Shown here one piece after another: positions 1 through 6,730 of a stretch of 16,703 nt of DNA. Origin of the DNA: Bdellovibrionales bacterium (GTDB lineage: Bacteria > Bdellovibrionota > Bacteriovoracia > Bacteriovoracales > Bacteriovoracaceae); assembly GCA_005791855.1 (NCBI GenBank), contig SXUH01000304.1, forward strand, positions 1-16,703. Reading direction: 5' to 3'. Each line of letters starts with the position of its first letter. Positions within the stretch are counted from its first letter, which is position 1. A program made the translations under genes and the position numbers. Below the pieces are notes generated by a model. It saw nothing but the letters and a program-made list of their open reading frames with translations. It had not been told where the DNA came from and did no database searches.

Positions 1-573
1 CTCGTCCAGGAGGAGGACGTCGGGCTCGGAGAGGAGGAGCCGGCAGAGGGCCACCCGTCGCTTCTCCCCGCCGGAGAGGGTGCCGCACTTCTGCTCCGAC
101 GGAGGACAGCGGAGGGCTTCCATGGCGAGCTCGAGGCGCGAGTCCAGGTCCCAGGCGTTGGCGGCGTCCATCTTGTCCTGGAGCGAGGCCTGCTCGTCGA
201 GGAGCTTGGTCATCTCGTCGTCGGACATCTCCTCGCCGAGCTTCATGTTCACTTCCTCGTACCTCTGGGCGATGGCGACGATCTCCTTGAGGCCTTCCTG
301 GACCACTTCCTTCACCGTCCGGTCCGGGTCGAGCTTCGGATCCTGCTCGAGGTAGCCGAAGCTCACCCCCTTGGAGGCGTTGACTTCGCCGAGGTAGTCC
401 TTGTCCACGCCGGCGATGATCCGCAGGAGGGAGGACTTCCCGGAGCCGTTTAACCCCAGGACGCCGATCTTGGCGCCGTAGAAAAACGAAAGAGAGATAT
501 CACGCAGAACTTGCTTCTTCGGCGGGTAGACTTTCCCAACCTTGTGCATACCAAAGATGATCTTTTGAGACAT
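1..573 (-). CDS. ettA: Energy-dependent translational throttle protein EttA (ABC-F ATPase), N-terminal 191 residues, cut by window edge
   Basis: ABC-F proteins of the EttA type bind the ribosomal E site and gate entry into elongation according to ATP/ADP level; they are cytoplasmic and have no membrane domain. The visible part begins MSQKIIFGMHKVGKVYPPKK, a typical EttA start. Walker A is GLNGSGKSS at residues 40-48. An acidic and hydrophobic helical arm inserted at about 88-140 is the EttA arm region. The ABC signature LSGGEKRR is at 166-173 and Walker B LLLLDE ends at residue 191, where the window stops; the linker and second ATPase domain lie outside. The start is supported by AAAGGA six bases upstream of ATG. 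A candidate promoter lies just upstream. The first 35 or so codons are AT-richer than the rest. Confidence 0.95.
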   Translation of the reverse strand, partial: MSQKIIFGMHKVGKVYPPKKQVLRDISLSFFYGAKIGVLGLNGSGKSSLLRIIAGVDKDYLGEVNASKGVSFGYLEQDPKLDPDRTVKEVVQEGLKEIVAIAQRYEEVNMKLGEEMSDDEMTKLLDEQASLQDKMDAANAWDLDSRLELAMEALRCPPSEQKCGTLSGGEKRRVALCRLLLSEPDVLLLDE

Positions 574-602
574 GAGAAATCCTTTGCTTTTTTGAATTCC
601 AC

Positions 603-631
603 ATTTAAGCAAAAAATCATCGCTCTGTAAA
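603..631 (-). promoter_or_regulatory. Candidate sigma-70 promoter for ettA
   Basis: On the minus strand, TTTACA (626-631, five of six consensus bases) is followed after 17 bp by TTAAAT (603-608, four of six). Transcription would start near 596, giving a leader of about 20-25 bases that includes the AAAGGA ribosome site. The element lies in the 69-bp gap behind the neighbouring minus-strand gene, so ettA may also be read from upstream. By-eye consensus match only. Confidence 0.45.
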
Positions 632-642
632 AGATTGTCGCC

Positions 643-1515
643 CTACATCAGGGTCATTAAGTCGCTTAAAAGAAGGAAAACGAAGGCGAGGTAGGACGGG
701 AGGAAGAAAAGGGAAAGCAAACCCAGCTTTATCACTGCGAGTCTTTTCTCGAAGAGGTCGAAGTGCCACTTCTCCTGGAAGCGAAGTTCTTCCATCAGAT
801 ACTTCACCTCCTCCTCGTAGCTTCCTCCGAACTTCAAGGCCTTGTGGCAGGTTTCCTTGAGTTTCCCCACCAGGCTCCTGAGGGTTTCCTGCTTGATCCC
901 TTCGAGTTCTCCGACGCCCGCGAGGTTCAAGACCTCTGACCGGGAGAGCGGTACCCGGCAGAGGGAGCGCAGCACGTAGAGCATCTTCCAGAGCTTTCCG
1001 ATCTCGTGGAAGTACCTGTGGCGAAGTTTCTTCATCAACACCGGTAGCAGGGTCAGGCCCAGCGCCTGCCAGCAGAAGATCACCCCGAGCTTTGTGGTTG
1101 GCACCTTCACTTCGACGAAGGTCAGGGCGCCGCCGATGAAGAGCCAGGTGAGGGCCATGATCATCCCCATCTGAAGCCAGGTGCCGAGGACCGCCTCCCT
1201 GAGCTTCTTCTCAAACTGCCGGTCGCTCTGGAGCCCTTCTCTTAAAAAGAGGAGCGACTCCTGGTAGTTCCCGCCGATCTTCCTTCCCAGTCCCAGAAGG
1301 ATCTCGATCACTTCGGTGTAGAATTTATACCGAGGCAGGGAAAAGTTTTGGCCCAGCTCATTCTTATTTCCCCAGTGGAAACTCCTGAGCCAGCCCTCGA
1401 GAACTTCGCCCTTATCTTTTTGAATTATCAATGGGTTAGAAATGACCTGAAAGGGAGATTCGATCCACAAAACAAGAAGCCCAATGAGTAGCAGATAGGC
1501 GGTAACTAAAAGCAT
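643..1515 (-). CDS. Integral membrane protein, distantly GspF/TadC-like
   Basis: This 290-residue protein has a hydrophobic helix at residues 2-18, a hairpin of two at about 110-133 and 142-160, and a final one at about 262-288. The long soluble stretch between helices 3 and 4 is charged and helical. A block rich in E, R and K leading directly into a last hydrophobic helix (about 233-288) is the layout of GspF/TadB/TadC proteins, the inner-membrane platforms of type II secretion and Tad pili. No other secretion or pilus gene is nearby, so this is a lone paralogue or only a look-alike. The start is backed by AAGGGGG just upstream of ATG. It is co-directional with ettA, 69 bp away. The first 45 codons are AT-rich and the body is GC-rich. 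Function unknown. Confidence 0.75.
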   Translation of the reverse strand: MLLVTAYLLLIGLLVLWIESPFQVISNPLIIQKDKGEVLEGWLRSFHWGNKNELGQNFSLPRYKFYTEVIEILLGLGRKIGGNYQESLLFLREGLQSDRQFEKKLREAVLGTWLQMGMIMALTWLFIGGALTFVEVKVPTTKLGVIFCWQALGLTLLPVLMKKLRHRYFHEIGKLWKMLYVLRSLCRVPLSRSEVLNLAGVGELEGIKQETLRSLVGKLKETCHKALKFGGSYEEEVKYLMEELRFQEKWHFDLFEKRLAVIKLGLLSLFFLPSYLAFVFLLLSDLMTLM

Positions 1516-1557
1516 GATCCCCCTTACGTCAAAATCTCCTTACAATCGCCGCTTTCG

Positions 1558-1586
1558 TTGACACCAGCAACCGCTTATCATACTTT
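1558..1586 (+). promoter_or_regulatory. Strong candidate promoter giving a leaderless transcript
   Basis: A perfect -35 box TTGACA (1558-1563) is followed by a 17-bp spacer and TACTTT (1581-1586; four of six consensus bases, including the critical TA). A start site seven to eight bases downstream of the -10 falls on the ATG at 1594. The message would therefore begin at or next to its start codon, which fits the absence of a ribosome-binding sequence before that ATG. This promoter would drive the whole 1594-5616 gene chain. Confidence 0.6.
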
Positions 1587-1593
1587 CAAGTCT

Positions 1594-1896
1594 ATGAATT
1601 CACTTCAGAAACAGACTTCCCCGAAAACGGAAGCTTCCCATCAGACGTTTGTCAGCTCCTTCGAAAGAAACCTCCTTTCGATGAAGGACGTTTCCGATGT
1701 GGAGCTTCTGATGAAGAAGCTGCAGTTCCTGGGACTGAACTTCGATCCCTTCGCCACCGAGCTCTCCAGTGAGTGCGAGCAGATCATGGGGGACCTGGGC
1801 CTCACCGAGCACCTGAAGAACCCGTACCTCGCGACCAACATCCTCTTAAGCCTTCTCGATAAGACGGAAGAGCACCTAACCAAGCTCAAGCAGTAG
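1594..1896 (+). CDS. Small hypothetical protein, first gene of the methyltransferase/ABC operon
   Basis: This 100-residue soluble protein is not a family I recognise. Its N-terminal 20 residues are polar and rich in Q, S, T and K; the rest is predicted mostly helical (segments around residues 23-45, 55-65 and 75-100), with no signal peptide, membrane helix or cysteine cluster. It has a single Cys. ATG at 1594 is chosen over a TTG at 1558 because that TTG is part of a consensus -35 box and the ATG lies where transcription should start. Its stop codon at 1894-1896 directly abuts the ATG of the methyltransferase, so the two are probably translationally coupled. The 5' half is AT-rich and the 3' half GC-rich, like other gene starts here. 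Confidence 0.65.
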   Translation: MNSLQKQTSPKTEASHQTFVSSFERNLLSMKDVSDVELLMKKLQFLGLNFDPFATELSSECEQIMGDLGLTEHLKNPYLATNILLSLLDKTEEHLTKLKQ

Positions 1897-3108
1897 ATGG
1901 ACAGAATCCCCGAATTCCCGATCCACCCGGTGTCGATCAAGCTGATCCGTGCGGGCCACCCGTGGGTGACTCCGGACACCTTCTCCAACCGCTTCCCCCG
2001 GCAGGCGGAGTTCGTCATCGCTCTGGACGAGCGGAAGCGGGCCCTCGCCCTCCTCCTCCACGACCCGGGCCACCGGAACATCAAGGCCCGGGTGTGGAGC
2101 ACGAAGTTCCCCTTCGACCGCGAGGTCCAGCACTTCACCGCGGGCCTCCAGGCGCGCATCGACCAGGCCTTCGAGAAGCGAGAGCCGCTGCGGAAGAGCA
2201 GGGAGCGCGAGAACTACTACCTGGTCTTCGGCGAGGCCGACCAGCTCCCGGGGCTCTTCATCCTTCGCCTCGGGGACCGGGTCCTGATCCAGTTCTACAC
2301 CTCGTTCTGGAACCGCTACAAGTCCACCATCCTCACGACCCTGGCGGAGGTCTACCCGGAGATCAAGGAAGAGCACACCTGGATCCAGCTCCGCGGCGAG
2401 ACCAAGGAGCTGCAGAAGCTTCCGGTGAACCTCGTGGACCCGAACCGGCGGGACGAGTTCCACCTGCAGGAGTTCGGGATCCAGTACCACATCCGGCTCG
2501 GGAGCTCCTACGACCACGGCATTTACACGGACATGAGCTCCATCAGAAGCCAGCTCCGGTCGGTGGTGGCCCCCGGGCAGCGGGTCCTGAACCTCTTCTG
2601 CTACACCGGGGCCTTCTCCCTCTGGGCCCTGAAGCAGGGAGCGGAGAAGGTCGTCTCCGTGGACCTCTCGCCGAAGTACATGGAGTGGCTCCAGCAGAAC
2701 CTCGGGTTGAACGACGACCTCGATCACAAGCGGCACGAGAGTCTGGTGATGAGTTCGGACGAGGCCCTGGGCCTTCTGAAGTCCCGGGGCGAAGCCTTCG
2801 ACGTCATCATCTGCGACCCGCCCTCCTCGTCTTCGGACGGAGACAAGCGGACCTCGGCGATCAAGACCTACCGGGACCTCCTCCGGAGAATGGACCTGGT
2901 CCTGCGGAGGTCCGGGAAGCTCGTGATCTTCCTCAACACCCACCAGGTCACCTCGCAGAAGTTCGACCGGGTCATCCAGGACTCCCTGGGCGAGCTCGAG
3001 CTCAGCTACAAGCTCCACAAGCGGCTTGGCCTCGATGAGGACTGCCCGACCCTCAGGGGTTTTCCGGAAGGAAGCTACCTCAAGGGCCTGGTGCTGGAGA
3101 AGCAATGA
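1897..3108 (+). CDS. RlmI-family class I SAM-dependent rRNA methyltransferase
   Basis: RlmI (YccW) methylates cytosine 1962 of 23S rRNA at carbon 5, using an N-terminal PUA-like domain to bind RNA. This 403-residue protein has the full layout: a PUA-like part (about 1-75, with the RAGHPWV start), an RlmI-type linker with YDHGIYTDM at 205-213, SAM motif I VLNLFCYTGAF at 230-240, the acidic SAM-binding Asp at 256, motif IV CDPPSSSS at 306-313, and the family's C-terminal FPEGSYLKGL at 389-398. The odd point is motif VI (about 341-352, KLVIFLNTHQVT): m5C enzymes of this family normally carry the catalytic Cys there and none is present, so the chemistry may differ. It starts directly after the previous stop and overlaps the ABC ATPase by four bases (ATGA). 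Confidence 0.88.
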   Translation: MDRIPEFPIHPVSIKLIRAGHPWVTPDTFSNRFPRQAEFVIALDERKRALALLLHDPGHRNIKARVWSTKFPFDREVQHFTAGLQARIDQAFEKREPLRKSRERENYYLVFGEADQLPGLFILRLGDRVLIQFYTSFWNRYKSTILTTLAEVYPEIKEEHTWIQLRGETKELQKLPVNLVDPNRRDEFHLQEFGIQYHIRLGSSYDHGIYTDMSSIRSQLRSVVAPGQRVLNLFCYTGAFSLWALKQGAEKVVSVDLSPKYMEWLQQNLGLNDDLDHKRHESLVMSSDEALGLLKSRGEAFDVIICDPPSSSSDGDKRTSAIKTYRDLLRRMDLVLRRSGKLVIFLNTHQVTSQKFDRVIQDSLGELELSYKLHKRLGLDEDCPTLRGFPEGSYLKGLVLEKQ

Positions 3109-4031
3109 TCAAGGTCACGGAGCTTCGGAAGACCTTCACCTCCTACGTGAAAGAGCCGGGCCTCCTCGGGTCGCTGCAGGGCCTCTTCCACCGGCGGGAG
3201 GTCACCAAGGCCGCGCTCAAGTCCATCGACCTCGAGATCAACCCGGGCGAGATCGTGGGCCTCATCGGCGCCAACGGCGCGGGGAAGACCACGCTGGTGA
3301 AGATCCTCGCGGGGATCGTCCACCCCACCTCCGGCACGGCCACCGTCATGGGGTTCAAGCCCTGGGAGCGCTCCAACGACTACCGGAAGCAGATGTGCCT
3401 CATCATGGGCCAGAAGGCCCAGGTGTGGTGGGACCTCCCGGCCCTGGACAGCTTCCTCCTCCTGAAAGAGATCTACCAGATCGACGACCGCCTCTATAAG
3501 AAGAACCTCGAGTTCCTCGCCGACACGCTGATGATCAAGGACCAGCTCAAGACGCCCGTGCGGAAGCTCTCCCTGGGAGAGCGGATGAAGGTGGAGCTCA
3601 TGGCGGCCCTCCTGCACCAGCCGCGGGTCATCTTCCTCGACGAACCCACCATCGGCCTGGACATCTCCGCCCAGAAGGCCGTGCGCGAGTTCCTCCGGAA
3701 CTACCAGGTCGAGTTCAAGCCCATCACCATCCTCACCTCCCACTACATGGAGGACATCAAGGAACTCTGTCCCCGGATCGTCATCATCAAGGAGGGCGAG
3801 TTCGTCTACGACGGTTCCCTCTCGAAGGTCCAGCGCCTGCTGGGAGACAACAAGGTCCTGAGCGTCACCACCGGGGAGAAGACCTTCAAGGTCACCGTCC
3901 CGAGAGCGGACCTCGCCCGGAAGACCACCGAGCTCTTCAGCGGCAACGACATCCAGGACCTCAACATCCACGACCCGTCCATCGAAGACATCATCGAGTC
4001 CATCATGCGAACCGGCGTGAGCACCCGGTGA
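3105..4031 (+). CDS. ABC exporter ATPase subunit (COG4586 type)
   Basis: This is the nucleotide-binding subunit of a three-gene ABC-2 exporter; the ATPase powers two different membrane subunits encoded next. In its 308 residues the Walker A is GANGAGKTT (55-63), the Q-loop Gln is at about 103 in MGQKAQVWW, the signature is the divergent LSLGERMK (155-162) instead of LSGGQ, Walker B is VIFLDEPTIGLD (175-186), and the H-switch His is 213 in TSHYMED. LSLGERMK and the MGQKxQxWWD segment are characteristic of the COG4586 group. A C-terminal extension of about 75 residues follows the ATPase core. GGAG lies five bases before the ATG, which overlaps the methyltransferase stop as ATGA. Substrate unknown; viologen, antibiotic and lipid roles have been proposed for relatives. 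Confidence 0.93.
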   Translation: MIKVTELRKTFTSYVKEPGLLGSLQGLFHRREVTKAALKSIDLEINPGEIVGLIGANGAGKTTLVKILAGIVHPTSGTATVMGFKPWERSNDYRKQMCLIMGQKAQVWWDLPALDSFLLLKEIYQIDDRLYKKNLEFLADTLMIKDQLKTPVRKLSLGERMKVELMAALLHQPRVIFLDEPTIGLDISAQKAVREFLRNYQVEFKPITILTSHYMEDIKELCPRIVIIKEGEFVYDGSLSKVQRLLGDNKVLSVTTGEKTFKVTVPRADLARKTTELFSGNDIQDLNIHDPSIEDIIESIMRTGVSTR

Positions 4032-4831
4032 AGCTCTGGCGCTTCATCATGGCCATGGAGTTCCGGAAGATCCTCGCCTACCGCTCGGACTTCTGGATCA
4101 CGTTCCTCGGGCAGACGTTCATCCAGCTCCTGATCGCGAGGGCCCTGTGGCAGGACGTCTTCGAGGCCCGCGGGGAATCCACCCTGAACGGCTTCACCCT
4201 CGGCACCATGACCCTCTACTACCTCATCGTCCCCGTCGGCTCGAAGATCCTCACCGGAGAGAACGTCGGCTTCATCTCCCGGGAGATCTACGACGGGACC
4301 TTCACCCGCTACCTCATCTACCCGCTCTCGTTCCTCGAGTACAAGACCCTCACCTACCTCACCCACAGCCTGTTCTACGGCCTCCACCTGGTGTTCATCT
4401 TCACCGTCTACCACCTGGTCTTCGACCCGGGGGCCCTGGGCCCGGCGGCCTTCTCGAACCTCTTCCTCGGCGTCGGCGTCTACCTCCTCGCGGCCCTGGC
4501 CTACGTGATGATGGCCACCGCCATCGAGCTCCTGGCCCTCTGGGTGGAGAACATCTGGTCCCTCATGGTGATGCTGCGGTTCTTCGTGTTCTTCTTCGGC
4601 GGCTCCTTCATCCCGCTGGACTTCTTCCCCGCCTGGGCCCTGGGCCTTCTGCAGTACACGCCCTTCCCGTACATGGTGAACCTCCCGGCCAAGACCATCA
4701 TGGGACTGCTGAGCCCGGAGAAGATCCTCCTCGGAGCCGTCGTGCTCATCGGCTGGACGGTGGCCTTCCGGGTGACGGTCTCGCTCCTTTGGAAGCGCGG
4801 CCAGCTCGGCTACACGGGGGCCGGAGTATGA
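4028..4831 (+). CDS. ABC-2 exporter permease subunit 1 (COG4587 type)
   Basis: This 267-residue inner-membrane protein has about six hydrophobic segments (about 20-42, 58-75, 105-128, 138-165, 178-205, 232-255) and short soluble tails, the shape of the first permease in COG4586-associated exporters. Typical features are the N-terminal amphipathic block ending MAMEFRKILAYRSDF, the SREIYDGTFTRYLIYPLSF loop after the second helix, and the C-terminal basic segment with WKRGQLGYTG. The start is GTG, its G overlapping the ATPase stop as GTGA; an internal ATG a few codons later has no ribosome site, so GTG is preferred. It overlaps the next permease by four bases. Together with 3105-4031 and 4828-5616 it should form a heteromeric exporter. 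Confidence 0.9.
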   Translation: MKLWRFIMAMEFRKILAYRSDFWITFLGQTFIQLLIARALWQDVFEARGESTLNGFTLGTMTLYYLIVPVGSKILTGENVGFISREIYDGTFTRYLIYPLSFLEYKTLTYLTHSLFYGLHLVFIFTVYHLVFDPGALGPAAFSNLFLGVGVYLLAALAYVMMATAIELLALWVENIWSLMVMLRFFVFFFGGSFIPLDFFPAWALGLLQYTPFPYMVNLPAKTIMGLLSPEKILLGAVVLIGWTVAFRVTVSLLWKRGQLGYTGAGV

Positions 4832-5616
4832 AGCGGTACTTCCTCTTGTACCTGAACTTCCTCCGCTTCTCCTTCTCCAAGGCGATGGAGTTCCGCCTGG
4901 ACCTCACCTTCCGGATCCTCATGGACATCATCTACTACCTGGTGAACATCCTCTTCTTCAAGGTGATCTACCTGCACACACCCCTGCTCGGCGGCTGGAC
5001 CGAGGAGCAGATGCTGGTCTTCGTGGCGACGTACCTCTTGATCGACGCCATCAACATGACGGTCTTCTCCACCAACATGTGGTGGCTCCCGTTCTACATC
5101 AACAAGGGCGACCTGGACTACTACCTCATCCGTCCCGTCTCCCCGCTCTTCTTCCTGTCCCTGCGGGAGTTCTCGGCGTCGTCGTTCGTCAACCTCCTCA
5201 TCGCCCTGGGCTTCTTCGCCTACACGCTCGCGACCTACTCGGCGCCCTTCGGCGGCCTGGACCTCCTGCTCTTCGTGGTCCTCATCGTCAACGGCTCCCT
5301 CATCTACTACTGCATCCAGATGCTCATGATCCTCCCGACCTTCTGGACCCACAGTGCGAAGGGCTTCATCGACCTGTTCTACTCGCTCGGCATGGCCATG
5401 GAGCGACCGGACCGGATCTACCGCGGGTGGCTCCGGATCCTCTTCACCGTCCTCCTCCCCTTCGCCCTCATCGCGTCCTTCCCGGCGCGGATCTTCCTCG
5501 AGCACCTGGACTGGGGAACCTTCCTCCACCTGCTGGGAGTGACCGCGGTCTTCTGGGTTCTCGTTTCGTACGTGTGGAAGAAGGGCCTGGCGAACTATTC
5601 CAGCGCCAGTAGCTAG
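4828..5616 (+). CDS. ABC-2 exporter permease subunit 2 (COG3694 / DUF990 type)
   Basis: This 262-residue membrane protein has about six hydrophobic segments (about 25-50, 62-82, 110-137, 142-170, 200-222, 235-255). The FxINKGDLDYYLIRPVSPL loop (about 88-107) is a hallmark of the PF06182 permeases that pair with COG4586 ATPases, as is the ending VWKKGLANYSSA. Its ATG overlaps the stop of permease 1 (ATGA), so all three exporter genes are stitched by four-base overlaps. An upstream extension of the open frame to 4147 is a shadow of permease 1 and is rejected. The stop TAG shares the CTAG tetranucleotide at 5613-5616 with the stop of the convergent DUF962 gene, leaving no room for a terminator. 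Confidence 0.9.
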   Translation: MKRYFLLYLNFLRFSFSKAMEFRLDLTFRILMDIIYYLVNILFFKVIYLHTPLLGGWTEEQMLVFVATYLLIDAINMTVFSTNMWWLPFYINKGDLDYYLIRPVSPLFFLSLREFSASSFVNLLIALGFFAYTLATYSAPFGGLDLLLFVVLIVNGSLIYYCIQMLMILPTFWTHSAKGFIDLFYSLGMAMERPDRIYRGWLRILFTVLLPFALIASFPARIFLEHLDWGTFLHLLGVTAVFWVLVSYVWKKGLANYSSASS

Positions 5617-5921
5617 AAGGCCTTAACCTTCCCGATGAGGATCTCCCAGAACATCCGGAAGTCGCTCAGGAGACTCAAGAAGGGGTGACGGTAGAAGATG
5701 GGAGAGCGCTGCTCGAAGATCCAATGGCCCACCCAGGAGATGCCGTAGAGTGAAATGGGAACGAGCGCTAAAATGATTAACTGCCCTGTGAAGAAAAACA
5801 AAACGAGGAGGGCGATCACACCGCAAGTCCCTAGAAAGTGGAACCTTCTGCACAATAAATTACTATGCTGACCTAGGTAGAAAGTGTAAAACTCGCTGAA
5901 CGTTTTAAAGTCCTTATCCAT
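5613..5921 (-). CDS. DUF962 / Mpo1-like small membrane protein
   Basis: The yeast relative Mpo1 is an iron-dependent enzyme of the ER that shortens 2-hydroxy fatty acids; the bacterial members are unassigned. This 102-residue copy has the family layout: an N-terminal FxTFYLGQHSN with His19, a second His at 28 before GT, two hydrophobic helices at about 32-47 and 48-66, then GHWIFEQRSPIFYRHP with His66 and His79, and LLSDFRMFWE close to the end. The four histidines match the conserved positions of the family. There is no ribosome site; a promoter places transcription at the ATG, so translation is probably leaderless. The stop is shared head-on with the ABC permease gene. The sequence is AT-richer than its neighbours. 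Confidence 0.85.
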   Translation of the reverse strand: MDKDFKTFSEFYTFYLGQHSNLLCRRFHFLGTCGVIALLVLFFFTGQLIILALVPISLYGISWVGHWIFEQRSPIFYRHPFLSLLSDFRMFWEILIGKVKAF

Positions 5922-5942
5922 TATTACATTATGCCCTATAAG
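5914..5942 (+). promoter_or_regulatory. Candidate promoter for amidase cassette 1
   Basis: TTATCC (5914-5919, three of six consensus bases) is spaced 17 bp from TATAAG (5937-5942, five of six). Transcription from about 5949 would give a leader of about 35 bases with AGAGGT just before the TTG start at 5984. The -10 box sits inside the spacer of the opposite-strand promoter for the DUF962 gene. Confidence 0.4.
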
Positions 5943-5955
5943 GATACATTCTCAA
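5928..5955 (-). promoter_or_regulatory. Candidate promoter for the DUF962 gene, leaderless transcript
   Basis: On the minus strand TTGAGA (5950-5955) is followed after 16 bp by CATAAT (5928-5933, five of six consensus bases). Six bases then separate the -10 from the ATG at 5921, so the transcript would start at or next to the start codon. No ribosome-binding sequence precedes the ATG, in agreement. Confidence 0.5.
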
Positions 5956-5983
5956 GGATTTTTGTTTTAAACAGAGGTACCCT

Positions 5984-6730
5984 TTGAAACTTTTAATCTC
6001 ATCTCTGCTCGCACTTTCTTCATTCTCGGCCTTCGCCCAAGACCTCATCCAGGTGGAAAGAGTAGAGTACAAGCGGAACGACACGAGCTTCTGCACCAGA
6101 CCCGTAGAGATGGTGGACACCATCGTCCTCCACCACTCGGAAACTCCCAGCACCTCAACGCCGGAGTTCATCAACCAGCTCCACCTGGTGCGCGGGACCC
6201 CGGCAGACCCGTGGTACATGATCGGCTACTCCTACGTGCTGAACGCGCCCTACCCCGGGGAGACCGGCCCCCGCGCGAGGATGACGGAGGGAAGACCCCT
6301 CGAGATCGTCGGCGCCCACGCCGGGTCGTCTGCGTTCGTTCCCATGGACGAGGTCCAGCTGCGGCTCTGGGACGAAGGGAAGATCGTCTGCGGGAAGGAA
6401 GGCGGACTCTTCAAGGTGGACCCGGCCCAGCTCCGGGACGGGAAGATCAAGGCCAACGTGACCTCCATCGGACTGGTGGTCGTCGGGAACTACGCGCCCT
6501 TCTCCCGGGAGAACCCGAACGGGTACTCTCCGAGCAATCCCCGCTACCCGACCGCGAACACCATCGACATGCTGGCGCGGATGTCTTGCCAGCTGCAGAG
6601 GAAATACCCGAGAATGAGGTACATCAAGTGGCACAGCTACTACCACGCGACGACCTGTCCGGGGAACATCAAGGACTTCATCGGGAAGATCCGGGCGAAG
6701 TCAAAGGAGTACGGATGCGAGTTCAACTAG
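5984..6730 (+). CDS. Exported PGRP/amidase_2-like N-acetylmuramoyl-L-alanine amidase, cassette copy 1
   Basis: Amidases of this family are zinc enzymes that cut the bond between muramic acid and the stem peptide of peptidoglycan. The 248-residue protein starts with a signal peptide, probably cleaved after AFA at residue 18, so it acts in or beyond the periplasm. The zinc set is present: IVLHHS with His50, His217 in KWHSYY, and Cys225 in TTCPGN, the last two spaced eight apart as in T7 lysozyme. Tyr82 in GYSYV is at the catalytic Tyr position. Between GAHAG (110-114) and NVTSIG there is an insertion of about 43 residues that ordinary PGRPs lack. Five cysteine positions are conserved with the second copy. 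The start is TTG, chosen because it begins the signal peptide and has AGAGGT five bases upstream. The last 16 bases overlap the partner gene. Confidence 0.88.
   Translation: MKLLISSLLALSSFSAFAQDLIQVERVEYKRNDTSFCTRPVEMVDTIVLHHSETPSTSTPEFINQLHLVRGTPADPWYMIGYSYVLNAPYPGETGPRARMTEGRPLEIVGAHAGSSAFVPMDEVQLRLWDEGKIVCGKEGGLFKVDPAQLRDGKIKANVTSIGLVVVGNYAPFSRENPNGYSPSNPRYPTANTIDMLARMSCQLQRKYPRMRYIKWHSYYHATTCPGNIKDFIGKIRAKSKEYGCEFN
6703..6709 (+). promoter_or_regulatory. Ribosome-binding site of partner gene 1, inside the amidase gene
   Basis: AAAGGAG ends five bases before the ATG at 6715. It lies in the codons for the KEYG end of amidase 1. The second cassette has the same arrangement, which decides the partner's start and implies coupled translation. 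Confidence 0.75.

Noticed and set aside
80..355. 91-codon plus-strand frame opposite ettA
   Set aside because: Ser/Arg-rich shadow of the clear EttA coding strand.
1558..1593. TTG start for the small protein at 1594
   Set aside because: The TTG is part of a perfect -35 TTGACA and would not be transcribed from that promoter.
1876..3105. 409-codon open frame on the minus strand opposite the methyltransferase
   Set aside because: Compositionally biased shadow; the plus strand holds an unmistakable RlmI-family protein.
4147..4827. Upstream 227 codons of the frame containing permease 2
   Set aside because: Arg/Pro/His-rich shadow of permease 1; the real gene starts at 4828 with an ATGA overlap.
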